Shown piece by piece: positions 44,548-52,317 of a stretch of DNA of 64,000 nt. The notes under the pieces are model-generated. The model was not told the DNA's origin and did no database searches. It saw nothing but the letters and a program-made list of their open reading frames with translations. The translations under genes were made by a program, and so were the position numbers. Each line of letters opens with the position of its first letter. The first letter of the stretch is position 1. This DNA comes from CAZTTG01 sp964615935 (GTDB lineage: Bacteria; Planctomycetota; UBA1135; GCA-002686595), in contig CAZTTG010000022.1 of NCBI GenBank assembly GCA_964615935.1, forward strand, positions 1-64,000. The letters are read 5' to 3'.

Positions 44548-44567
44548 TATACTGAGACTCAGTCTCA
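44548..44567 (+). promoter_or_regulatory. Fur-box-like operator overlapping the feoA promoter
   Basis: TGAGACT-C-AGTCTCA (44553-44567) is a perfect 7-1-7 palindrome of the Fur-family type. Its first base is shared with a TATACT -10-like hexamer (44548-44553). It lies 23 bp before the feoA ATG. Confidence 0.72.
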
Positions 44568-44590
44568 TTCGCCGATAGAGACACCAGAAC

Positions 44591-44818
44591 ATGAGCGTGG
44601 ACAGCCTGAATCCCGGGGCCCTGGCCCGCCTGACCGAGGTCGGCGGCGAGCGCCCCTTCCGCCGGCGCCTGATGGAGCTGGGGCTCCTTCCGGGCACGCC
44701 GGTGCGCCTCGTGCGCCGCAGCGACGTCGGCGGCGTGCTCGAGCTGGAGGTCCGCGGCTGCCGGATCAGCGTTCGCCGCCGGGAGGCGGAGCTGATCCAG
44801 ATCGAGCAGCTCGGCTGA
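44591..44818 (+). CDS. feoA: Ferrous iron transport protein A
   Basis: 75 residues, a normal FeoA length. It is an SH3-like small domain with the characteristic RLMELGLLPGTPVRLVRR strand pair and the RGCRISVRRREAELIQIE ending. FeoA is a cytosolic partner that stimulates FeoB. feoB begins 30 bp downstream. Likely repressed by Fur with iron through the palindrome upstream. Confidence 0.93.
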   Translation: MSVDSLNPGALARLTEVGGERPFRRRLMELGLLPGTPVRLVRRSDVGGVLELEVRGCRISVRRREAELIQIEQLG

Positions 44819-44848
44819 TCGCGCGACAGGCCCGCGGTCGCCCCCGCC

Positions 44849-47053
44849 ATGACGCCGGCCGTGTCCCACAGGAAGCGCGTCGCGCTGGCCGGTAATCCCA
44901 ACACCGGCAAGACCTCGCTCTTCAACCGGCTGACCGGCCTGCACCTCAAGGTCGGCAACTACCCCGGCATCACGGTGGAGTGCGTGCTGGGCGACCTGCG
45001 GCTCTCGGGTCGGGAGGCGGCCGAGGCCCTGGACGTGCCGGGCACCTACAGCCTCTCAGCGCGCTCCCGGGAGGAGCAGATCGCCATCCAGGCCATCGCC
45101 GGGCTGCACCCCCTGGAGCGGCCCGACCTGGTGCTGGTGGTGGCCGACTCCACCCAGCTCGCGCGCAACCTGTACCTGGTGCTGCAGATCATCGAGATCG
45201 ATCTGCCCGTGGTCGTGGCCCTCAACATGATCGACATGCTGGAGGAGCGGGGGCTGACGATCGACGAGGCGGCCATGCAGCGCGAGATGGGCGTGTCGGT
45301 GGTCTCGGTCTCGGCCCGCACCGGCCAGGGCATCGACCGCCTGCGGCAGGAGATCGCCGCGGTGCTGGCCCAGCCCCAGCGGGGCCGCCCCGGGCCGCGC
45401 TGGATCCCCGGCGACGCGGCCCTGATCGAGGACGTGGGGGCGGTGGCCGAGAGCCTGCCCGAGACCTGGCACCGGGGCGAGCCCCTGCGGCGGGACGCGC
45501 TGGCGCTATGGGCCCTGCTGTCCCTGGAGGAGGAGGACGACGAGCTGCGCGGGATCCCGCCCGGGGTGCGCGAGGCGGTGGTCGACCGCCGGGAGCGGGC
45601 CCACGGGACCGGCCGCCGCATCGGCGACGAGATCATCGCCGGCCGCTACGGCTGGATCGACGAGCACGTGCCGCGCTTCCTGCGCCAGAGCGGCGAGGCG
45701 CGCACCACCCTGACCGACCGGGTGGATCGCGTCCTGCTGCACCCGACCCTGGGCTTCGTCACCTTCCTCTTGGCCATGGGGCTCCTGTTCCAGTCGCTCT
45801 TCTCCTGGGCGGATCCGGCGATCGGCCTGGTGGAGCGGGTCTTCGGCGCCCTCAAGGGATGGGTGGAGGGGGCCCTGCCGGCGGCCTGGTACGCCGATCT
45901 GCTGGCCAACGGGATCATCGAGGGCGTGGGCAGCGTCCTGGTCTTCCTGCCGCAGATCCTGCTGCTCTTCTTCTTCATCGGCGTCATGGAGGACAGCGGC
46001 TACATGGCGCGCGTGGCCTTCCTGATGGACCGCATCATGCGGGCCATCGGGCTGCACGGCCGGGCCTTCGTGCCCATGCTCTCGGGCTTCGCCTGCGCCA
46101 TCCCGGCCATCATGGCCACCCGCACCATGGAGCGCCGGCGCGACCGGATGCTGACCATGATGGTGGTCCCGCTCATGACCTGCTCGGCGCGGCTGCCGGT
46201 GTACACCGTGATCATCGCGGCGCTCTTCCCGCCCGACCGCCTGTTCGGCTTCCTGCCCGTCCAGGGCCTGCTCATGGTGGGCATGTACCTCTTCAGCACC
46301 CTGGTCGCCCTGGTGGCCGCGGCGGTGCTGGGGCGGGTGGCCTTCCCGGGCCCGCGCGTGCCCCTGATCCTGGAGATGCCGCCCTACCGGATGCCCTACG
46401 TGGGCTCGGTCCTGCGCATGATGTGGCAGCGCTCCAAGCTGTTCGTCACCCAGGCGGGGACCGTGATCCTGGTGTGCACCATCGGCATGTGGCTGCTCCT
46501 GAGCTTCCCCAGGAGCTCCGAGGTGGAGACCGCCCACGACGCCCTGCGGGCCGAGGCCGCCGCCGCCTCCCTCTCCGATGAGGCCCTCGAAAAGCGCGAG
46601 GCCGAGATCGACGCCCGGCAGGCCCAGGCCCACCTGTACCAGAGCTTCGGCGGCCGGCTGGGCCGCGCGCTCGAGCCGGTCATCGAGCCCCTGGGCTTCG
46701 ACTGGAAGATCGGCGTGGGTCTGATCGGCGCCTTCGCCGCCCGGGAGGTCTTCATCAGCACCATGGGCGTGGTCTACGGCCTGGGCGAGGAGGTCGACGA
46801 GGAGCCGGTCGGCCTGCGCGAGCGCCTGCGCACCGAGTCGCGCGCCGACGGCCGCCGGGTCTACACCCCCCTGGTGGGCCTCTCGCTCATGATCTTCTTC
46901 GCCCTGGCGGCCCAGTGCATGAGCACCCTGGCGGTCATCCGCCGCGAGACCTCCTCCTGGCGCTGGCCGGCCTTCCTCTTCGCCTACATGACCGGCCTGG
47001 CCTGGGTCACCAGCTTCGGGGTGTTCCAGGTCGGGCGGCTGCTGGGCTTCTAG
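44849..47053 (+). CDS. feoB: Ferrous iron transport protein B
   Basis: 734 residues. The N-terminal G-protein domain has G1 GNPNTGKT (15-22), a G3-like DVPGTYSLSARS, and G4 as NMID; it is followed by the helical GDI domain. The membrane part has two Gate motifs (around GRAFVPMLSGFACAIPAIMATRT and GLIGAFAAREVFISTMGVVY) and about nine helices. It imports Fe(II) across the inner membrane using nucleotide hydrolysis. No feoC follows. Confidence 0.96.
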   Translation: MTPAVSHRKRVALAGNPNTGKTSLFNRLTGLHLKVGNYPGITVECVLGDLRLSGREAAEALDVPGTYSLSARSREEQIAIQAIAGLHPLERPDLVLVVADSTQLARNLYLVLQIIEIDLPVVVALNMIDMLEERGLTIDEAAMQREMGVSVVSVSARTGQGIDRLRQEIAAVLAQPQRGRPGPRWIPGDAALIEDVGAVAESLPETWHRGEPLRRDALALWALLSLEEEDDELRGIPPGVREAVVDRRERAHGTGRRIGDEIIAGRYGWIDEHVPRFLRQSGEARTTLTDRVDRVLLHPTLGFVTFLLAMGLLFQSLFSWADPAIGLVERVFGALKGWVEGALPAAWYADLLANGIIEGVGSVLVFLPQILLLFFFIGVMEDSGYMARVAFLMDRIMRAIGLHGRAFVPMLSGFACAIPAIMATRTMERRRDRMLTMMVVPLMTCSARLPVYTVIIAALFPPDRLFGFLPVQGLLMVGMYLFSTLVALVAAAVLGRVAFPGPRVPLILEMPPYRMPYVGSVLRMMWQRSKLFVTQAGTVILVCTIGMWLLLSFPRSSEVETAHDALRAEAAAASLSDEALEKREAEIDARQAQAHLYQSFGGRLGRALEPVIEPLGFDWKIGVGLIGAFAAREVFISTMGVVYGLGEEVDEEPVGLRERLRTESRADGRRVYTPLVGLSLMIFFALAAQCMSTLAVIRRETSSWRWPAFLFAYMTGLAWVTSFGVFQVGRLLGF

Positions 47054-47152
47054 TCGCAAGCTCCGCCCGGAGGCCCGCTTGGGGCCGGATCGCGGCCCGG
47101 AGGGCGCGGTCTCGCGCGAACGGCCCTTGTCGTCCCGGCGCCGGAGCCGTGT

Positions 47153-47184
47153 GACTACCCCAGTAGTCGTCTACCGGGGTAGTC
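47153..47184 (+). promoter_or_regulatory. Double BlaI/MecI-type operator
   Basis: Two abutting 16-bp dyads: GACTAC-N4-GTAGTC at 47153-47168 (perfect arms) and GTCTAC-N4-GTAGTC at 47169-47184 (one arm mismatch). The TAC...GTA core matches the BlaI/MecI operator type. They end 24 bp before the blaI-like ATG, so autorepression is expected. Confidence 0.78.
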
Positions 47185-47208
47185 GCTGAAACAGCCTCCG
47201 GGAGCCCC

Positions 47209-47589
47209 ATGAGCCACGAACGCCAGCTCGGAAACCTGCAACTCGCCATCCTGCGCGTGCTCTGGGAGCGCGGCGAGGCCTCCGCCAGCGAGGTCCACGC
47301 GGCTCTCCTCGCGGAGCGCCGCCTGGCCGTGACGACCATCAAGACCATGCTACGCAAGATGGAGGACCGCGGGATGGTTGCCCACCGGCCCGAGGGCCGG
47401 CAGTTCATCTACCGCGCCCTCATCCACGAGCCCGACGTCCGCGAGGGCATGGTCGGCGACCTGGTGCAGCGCATGTTCGGCGGGGACAGCGCCGCGCTGG
47501 TGAACCACCTGATCGAGGCCGGTGAGATCGCCGCGGACGAGCTGGACGAGCTGAGGGCTCGCCTCGCGAGGAAGAGGCGGGGGCGCTGA
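47209..47589 (+). CDS. BlaI/MecI/CopY-family transcriptional repressor
   Basis: 126 residues. Winged helix-turn-helix: GNLQLAILRVLWERGEASASEVHAAL, then AVTTIKTMLRKMEDRGMVAHRPEGRQFIYRA, the classic BlaI pattern. The C-terminal dimerisation helices (DLVQRMFGGDSAALVNHLIE) contain the segment where MecI-type repressors are cleaved. It overlaps the M56 peptidase gene by one base (TGATG). It should repress its own operon through the dyads upstream. Confidence 0.93.
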   Translation: MSHERQLGNLQLAILRVLWERGEASASEVHAALLAERRLAVTTIKTMLRKMEDRGMVAHRPEGRQFIYRALIHEPDVREGMVGDLVQRMFGGDSAALVNHLIEAGEIAADELDELRARLARKRRGR

Positions 47590-48713
47590 TGGGCTGGCTC
47601 CTCGCGTTCCTGGTGCACAGCACCCTGTGGCTCTCCCTCGCCTGGCTGTGGACGCGCCTGCGCCCCGGAATGCACGCGAGAGTGCGCGAGATGATCTGGT
47701 ACACGGCCATCGCGGCGAGCCGGATCACCCCCACGGTGCAGGCCCTGGCCCCGGCCGAGGCGGCCTTCTGGCGACTGCCCGTGCCCGTCGCCCTGGCATC
47801 GAGTCCCGCTGGCGACCATCGGGCGACGGAGACCTCGGCCGCGGCCCACGATGCGAGGGAGGGGGCCGAGCACCGCGGAGCGCCGCTGTCGGCGGAGCCG
47901 CCGCCGGCGCGCTGGCGCGCCCTCGTGCCCTGGGCCTGGCTGACCGTCGCCGGAGTGCTCCTCCTCGGCTGCCTGGGGCGCATCGAGGCGCTCCGCCGCC
48001 GAATCGGCCGGCGCGAGGACGTCCGGGACCCTCGCGCCCTCCTCGCCCTGGATCGACTTCGTCGCCGCGCCGGCCTGAGCGGGACCCCGCGGCTGACCGT
48101 GAGCGCGGACCTGGGCTCGCCCATCGCGCTGGGAATCGGACGAAGCTCCGAGATCTGCGTGCCCACCCGCGCGCTCCACGAGCTGGATCGGGAGGAGCTC
48201 CGCGCGCTGCTCGGCCACGAGATCGCTCACCACATGCGCCACGACGCGCTGCGGCTGGCCGCGCTGAACGCCCTCCAGGCGGCGTTCTTCTTCCAGCCGC
48301 TCCTGCGCCTCGCGGCGCGCGGGATCCACCGCGCCGCCGAGGAGCAGTGCGACGACTGGGCAGCCATGCAGATCGAGGATCGGCTGGCGATGGCGAGCTG
48401 CCTGACCGAGGTCGCGGCCTGGGTCCTGCGCCGGGATCGCCGGTTGCCGGTCCCCTGCACCGCGCGCCGCCGCTCCCAGCTCGGGCGGCGCGTCGATCGC
48501 CTGATGGACGAGCGCCGGAGCTCCGAAGCGCCCGGGGGCTTCTGGCGTGGCCTCGGGTGCGTCGGACTGCTCGCGGCGGCCCCCTGGCTGGCGCCCTCCC
48601 TGGCGCCGACGGGCGAGCCTCCGCACGAGGACCCCGTCGGCGGCGAGCACGGCCCCTCCGCCGGAGAGCACCGGGGCGCCGAGAGCGAATCGAGCCACCT
48701 CGAGCACGAGTGA
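47589..48713 (+). CDS. BlaR1-like M56 family membrane metallopeptidase
   Basis: 374 residues. Membrane helices near 3-22, 35-60 and 115-135, plus one near 320-335. The zinc peptidase motif HEIAHHMRHD (HExxH) is at about residue 210, with a downstream acidic helix (AAEEQCDDWAAM) that supplies the third ligand. No penicillin-binding sensor domain follows; the C-terminus is instead a His/Glu/Gly tail (GGEHGPSAGEHRGAE...). In BlaR1 systems such a protease inactivates the BlaI-type repressor. The inducer here is unknown, probably not a beta-lactam. Confidence 0.87.
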   Translation: MGWLLAFLVHSTLWLSLAWLWTRLRPGMHARVREMIWYTAIAASRITPTVQALAPAEAAFWRLPVPVALASSPAGDHRATETSAAAHDAREGAEHRGAPLSAEPPPARWRALVPWAWLTVAGVLLLGCLGRIEALRRRIGRREDVRDPRALLALDRLRRRAGLSGTPRLTVSADLGSPIALGIGRSSEICVPTRALHELDREELRALLGHEIAHHMRHDALRLAALNALQAAFFFQPLLRLAARGIHRAAEEQCDDWAAMQIEDRLAMASCLTEVAAWVLRRDRRLPVPCTARRRSQLGRRVDRLMDERRSSEAPGGFWRGLGCVGLLAAAPWLAPSLAPTGEPPHEDPVGGEHGPSAGEHRGAESESSHLEHE

Positions 48714-48739
48714 GCCACAACCAAGGAAAGAGCACTGGA

Positions 48740-49516
48740 ATGAACAAGCTGATCCTGATTCCGGCCCTGATCGGGCTGGGCACCGCATGCCTCGGCGCCG
48801 CCACCTCCACGGGCGGCCCCCAGGAGGAGCACCGGGCCGAGGGGGGCGAGATCACAGCCAAGGACCGCGACGTCGCCAGGCTCTTCGACCTCGTCCAGCG
48901 GGCCCGGGCCGACGTCGAGGCCCTGCGCGCACTGGCGGGCGTGTCGGGTGAGAGCGGCGAGGCCCGCGGCGAGCACGGCGAAGGTCGCGAGGGACGTGGC
49001 GAGCACGGCGAGGGCGGACGCGAGGGCCGCGGCGAGCACGGCGAGAGCGGCGAAGGCGGAGAGGAGGGTGGCCAGCGCCTCGGCAAGAACGAGCGCTGGG
49101 ACGCGGTCCGCAACGGCGCCCGCCTGATCCTCGCCTACGACCCCGCCTCCCAGTCCTTCAAGGGGCTCGTGCAGAACGTCTCCAGGAAGACCCTGAAGGA
49201 CGTGCGCGTCGAGGTGCACCTCTCGAGCGGTGTGGAGTTCGGCCCGACGCTGCGCACCGACCTGAAGCCGGGCGCCCGGATCGGAGTCGAGCTCTCGGCG
49301 GCCGGCCGAGCGTTCACCTGGTGGACCACCCACCCCGAGCACGGCAGCGAGGAGGGCCACGGCCCGGGACACGAGGAGGGCCGCGGCGAGCACGGCGGAG
49401 GGGGCGATGGCCGCCCCGCCGACCCGGCTCTACGGCCGCTCCACAACGAGCTCCTGCTCCTGCGCCAGGAGATCCGGATGCTCGCGAAGGGCCTCCAGGA
49501 GAAGAAGCGCTTCTGA
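48740..49516 (+). CDS. Exported Glu/His/Gly-repeat protein with FxLYD-like domain
   Basis: 258 residues with a Sec signal (about 1-21). A coil (about 38-65) is followed by 11-residue-type repeats built on GRGEHGEGGRE at about 72-112, a metal-binding-like composition. A beta domain (SFKGLVQNVSRKTLKDVRVEVHLSSG, FxLYD-like) covers about 135-190. A second His/Glu/Gly stretch (HPEHGSEEGHGPGHEEG) precedes a final coil. It shares GEHG motifs with the tail of the adjacent M56 protease and is 26 bp downstream, so it is likely the regulated target. Function unknown. Confidence 0.72.
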   Translation: MNKLILIPALIGLGTACLGAATSTGGPQEEHRAEGGEITAKDRDVARLFDLVQRARADVEALRALAGVSGESGEARGEHGEGREGRGEHGEGGREGRGEHGESGEGGEEGGQRLGKNERWDAVRNGARLILAYDPASQSFKGLVQNVSRKTLKDVRVEVHLSSGVEFGPTLRTDLKPGARIGVELSAAGRAFTWWTTHPEHGSEEGHGPGHEEGRGEHGGGGDGRPADPALRPLHNELLLLRQEIRMLAKGLQEKKRF

Positions 49517-49526
49517 GCCGCGGTGA

Positions 49527-51392
49527 TCAGCGCGCGTCGGGAAGGGCTTCCAGGACCTCCAGGAAGTCCTTCTTCCGCACCAGGTCCTTGAAGGTCAGGG
49601 GGCGCAGGGGGTCGTTCCCCGGGAAGACGGCGCAGAAGGGGATCGAGTAGGAGCCCAGGGCGTTCTGCAGGCTCTTGAGCATGCTGGTGTACTTGCCCTT
49701 CTCGGTCTCGTCGGCCTTCATCACGGCCACGTTCTTGCGCCGGAAGAGCTCCAGGGCCTCCTCGGATTCGTAGACCACCAGCTCGTTGGTCTGGCAGGTC
49801 AGGCACCAGTCGGCGGTGAAGTCGATGAAGACGTGCCGCCCCTCCTCCTGGTACTGCGCGAAGTGCTCGCGGTCGAAGGGCTCCCAGATCTCCGCCTCCT
49901 CGAAGAAGGCCGGCAGCCAGGAGAAGCACAGCAGGGCGCCGACGGCGGTCGTACCGCCGGCCCAGGCCAGGGTCCCCCAGCGTCGGGCGGCGCTCTGCTC
50001 CAGGCTGGCGTAGCGCCCCCAGATCCAGCAGCCCAGGCCCACGAAGACCAGGAAGGTGACGGTGTAGAGGAGCAGGTCGCTGGACACCGACACCATCAGG
50101 AAGATCACCGTGAACAGCAGCACGAAGGCCATGGCCTGCTTGAAGGTGTCCATCCAGGGGCCGGGCCGCGGCACGTACTTGAGCAGGGCCGGGTTGGAGG
50201 TCAGCACCGCGTAGGGCGCCGCCATCCCCAGCCCGGCCACGCCGAAGACCGCGATGATCACGTGCCGCTCCTGCGACACGGCCCAGGCCAGGGTGCTGCC
50301 CAGGAAGGGGCCGCTGCAGGGCGTCGCGAGCAGCGTCGAGAGGATGCCCAGGGAGAAGGCCCCCACCAGCCCCTCGCGCTTCCGGGCGCCGGCCACCTGG
50401 CCCACCTTCGAGGGGACCCCGAGCTCGAAGACGCCGAAGAGCGACAGGGCGAAGGCGAAGACGACCCCGATCATGACCACCAGGAACCAGGGCTGCTGGA
50501 ACTGGTCGCCCCACGAGTAGCTCGCGAAGGCCGCGAAGCCCGCCAGCACCAGGAAGACCGACAGGATCCCGGCCGAGAAGGCCAGGCCCAGGGCGAAGAT
50601 GCGCCCCTTGCTCTCGCCGGCCTGGTTGACGAAGCTCAAGACCTTGATCGAGACCACCGGCAGCACGCAGGGCATGATGTTCAGGATCATCCCCGCGACG
50701 AAGGCCAGCAGCATGAGGGTGAGCAGGCCGGTGCCCGACCCGTCCCCCTCGTCCTCGCCGCTCGAGGCGGCGCCGATCCCCCGGTCGATCGGCTCGTAGG
50801 CCGCCCAGTCATAGGTGCCCCCGGACGCGCCGCCCGGCGGCGCGGCCTCGACGGGCGGACCGAGCTCGGGTCCCTCACCCGCCGCGGCCGACGTCTCGGG
50901 CGCGCTCAGGTCGTCGGGGAAGTCCTCGAACACCTTGTCCCGCCCCTCGCCGCGACTGACGAGGTGCTCCCCGAACCGGACGCAGGAGCCGTCGGTCAGG
51001 CACACCAGGCCCTCGATGTCGGCCTCGATCCCCTCGCCGCTCGCGCCCTCGGCCAGGCTGCCCAGGGCGAAGAGCCGGAAGCGGCCCTTGTGGATGTTGA
51101 CGAAGCCGCCCTCGGGAATCTCGTAGGGGATGGGCTCGGGGTAGCGAACCTCCGAGAAGCTCACCCCCTCGCCGGAGAGCTCGACCAGCGTGGGCAGGCC
51201 GATGCCGCCGCTCTCGCCCAGGTCGACGTGGTAGACGTACCAGCCCGGCTCGACCCGGACCTCGATCGCCACCTTCACGGTGCGATCCTCGACGCGGGAG
51301 AAGAGGGTGGAGGTGACCTCGCTTCCCTGGGCCCGGAGCGGGGAGGCCAGGGCGGCGAGGAGGAGCAGCAGCAGGGGCGGGGTTCGTCTCAT
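49527..51392 (-). CDS. dsbD: Thiol:disulfide interchange protein DsbD
   Basis: 621 residues. A signal peptide (about 1-21) is followed by an N-terminal DsbDalpha-type domain with a Cys pair (LVCLTDGSCVRF). A Ser/Gly/Glu-rich linker leads to eight membrane helices with NIMPCVLPVVSIKVLSF and a later TPCSGPFLG, the two redox cysteines of DsbDbeta. The C-terminal thioredoxin domain has active site WCLTC at 529-533. It passes electrons from cytosolic thioredoxin to the periplasm. The - strand gene ends 10 bp from the EHG-repeat gene. Confidence 0.94.
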   Translation of the reverse strand: MRRTPPLLLLLLAALASPLRAQGSEVTSTLFSRVEDRTVKVAIEVRVEPGWYVYHVDLGESGGIGLPTLVELSGEGVSFSEVRYPEPIPYEIPEGGFVNIHKGRFRLFALGSLAEGASGEGIEADIEGLVCLTDGSCVRFGEHLVSRGEGRDKVFEDFPDDLSAPETSAAAGEGPELGPPVEAAPPGGASGGTYDWAAYEPIDRGIGAASSGEDEGDGSGTGLLTLMLLAFVAGMILNIMPCVLPVVSIKVLSFVNQAGESKGRIFALGLAFSAGILSVFLVLAGFAAFASYSWGDQFQQPWFLVVMIGVVFAFALSLFGVFELGVPSKVGQVAGARKREGLVGAFSLGILSTLLATPCSGPFLGSTLAWAVSQERHVIIAVFGVAGLGMAAPYAVLTSNPALLKYVPRPGPWMDTFKQAMAFVLLFTVIFLMVSVSSDLLLYTVTFLVFVGLGCWIWGRYASLEQSAARRWGTLAWAGGTTAVGALLCFSWLPAFFEEAEIWEPFDREHFAQYQEEGRHVFIDFTADWCLTCQTNELVVYESEEALELFRRKNVAVMKADETEKGKYTSMLKSLQNALGSYSIPFCAVFPGNDPLRPLTFKDLVRKKDFLEVLEALPDAR

Positions 51393-51706
51393 GAGTCTCG
51401 GATGCGGGGGTCGGGAATCGGCCGGAGCATATCAATCTGCCGATGCTCGCGCGGCGCCGGCCCCCTCCTACGCGTCTCGCGGCGAGATGATGGTGGTCAT
51501 GCCGCCGCGGGGGGCGGCCCCGGAGCCTGCGGGGCCCGGGCCGGGGCATCTTGCACGCCTATTACCGCTCCCGGGCTCGATCCCGGGGCCGGGGCGGCCT
51601 CCCGGGCGCACGGGCGGGGCCGCCGGAGAGAGCCCCGGCGCGATCTGGTCGATACCCTGGTGGCCGATCCCCCGGCCGCGCGGCCGGACCCCCGAGGAGA
51701 AGCGTC
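51393..51706. other. 314-bp divergent intergenic region (dsbD / small exported protein)
   Basis: No gene-like frame. Very GC-rich with many short palindromes (for example CCCGGGCC and GGCCGCGCGGCC). It must hold the promoters of dsbD and of the rightward gene, but I cannot name boxes with confidence. Confidence 0.4.
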
Positions 51707-52312
51707 ATGCGCACCCCCACCCTCCTGGCCCTCTCCCTGGCCACCTCCCTCCTGCTCTCCCAGGAACCCGCCCAGGAGGAGCAGGACCCGCTGAAGCCGC
51801 CCGAGTGGAAGCTGGGCGAGCCGGCCGCCTCCGAGAACCCGGCCGAAGACCTCCTGGGAGCCTGGATGCTGGTCGACCTGCGGGCGACGAGCTACGAGCT
51901 CCTGCCCGACTCGGAGCGGGGCTTCCTGCTCGTCACGCCGGGCTTCCTGTCCTTCGAGTTCCACGCCGAGCTCATGGACTTCGACGACTTCGACGAGGGC
52001 CTGATCTTCCACACCGGCATGCACCGCTGGCGGCTCACCGACTTCGGCAACCTGCGCACCCTGGGCATGATCGGGACGCACAACCTGGGCGAGATGGGGG
52101 AGCTGGGCTACTTCGAGTTCGAGCCCCCGGGGGAGGTGCGCGAGTTCACCATGAGCCTCACCCCGGACTCCCTCGTCCTGGGCCGCACCGACGGCACGGC
52201 GCACTTCACCTTCCGGCGCCTGAACACCCCCGAGGACATCCTGCCGGCGCGGCCCGAGGAGGACGAGCTCCTGCCCGGGATCTCCGCCGGCGAGGAGGGG
52301 GACGGCGGCTGA
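51707..52312 (+). CDS. Exported protein of unknown function (lipocalin-like size)
   Basis: 201 residues from the ATG at 51707, with GAGGAGA ahead of it. Signal peptide MRTPTLLALSLATSLLLSQ. The mature part opens with a Pro/Glu-rich stretch. It then reads ENPAEDLLGAWMLVDLRATSYEL and several beta strands, reminiscent of planctomycete lipocalin-like 'GAWxL' domains, ending in an acidic tail. No catalytic motif. Its stop is 5 bp from the convergent nrdJ stop. Confidence 0.7.
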   Translation: MRTPTLLALSLATSLLLSQEPAQEEQDPLKPPEWKLGEPAASENPAEDLLGAWMLVDLRATSYELLPDSERGFLLVTPGFLSFEFHAELMDFDDFDEGLIFHTGMHRWRLTDFGNLRTLGMIGTHNLGEMGELGYFEFEPPGEVREFTMSLTPDSLVLGRTDGTAHFTFRRLNTPEDILPARPEEDELLPGISAGEEGDGG

Positions 52313-52317
52313 TCAGG

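Noticed and set aside
44569..44576. GCCGATAG near feoA resembling a FliA -10 box
   Set aside because: No TAAA-like -35 at the right distance, the last base differs, and iron uptake genes are not FliA targets. The Fur-type palindrome explains the region better.
47627..48739. Open frame upstream of the EHG-repeat protein
   Set aside because: Pro/Arg/Ala/Gly-rich shadow of the M56 protease gene; the signal peptide begins at the ATG at 48740.
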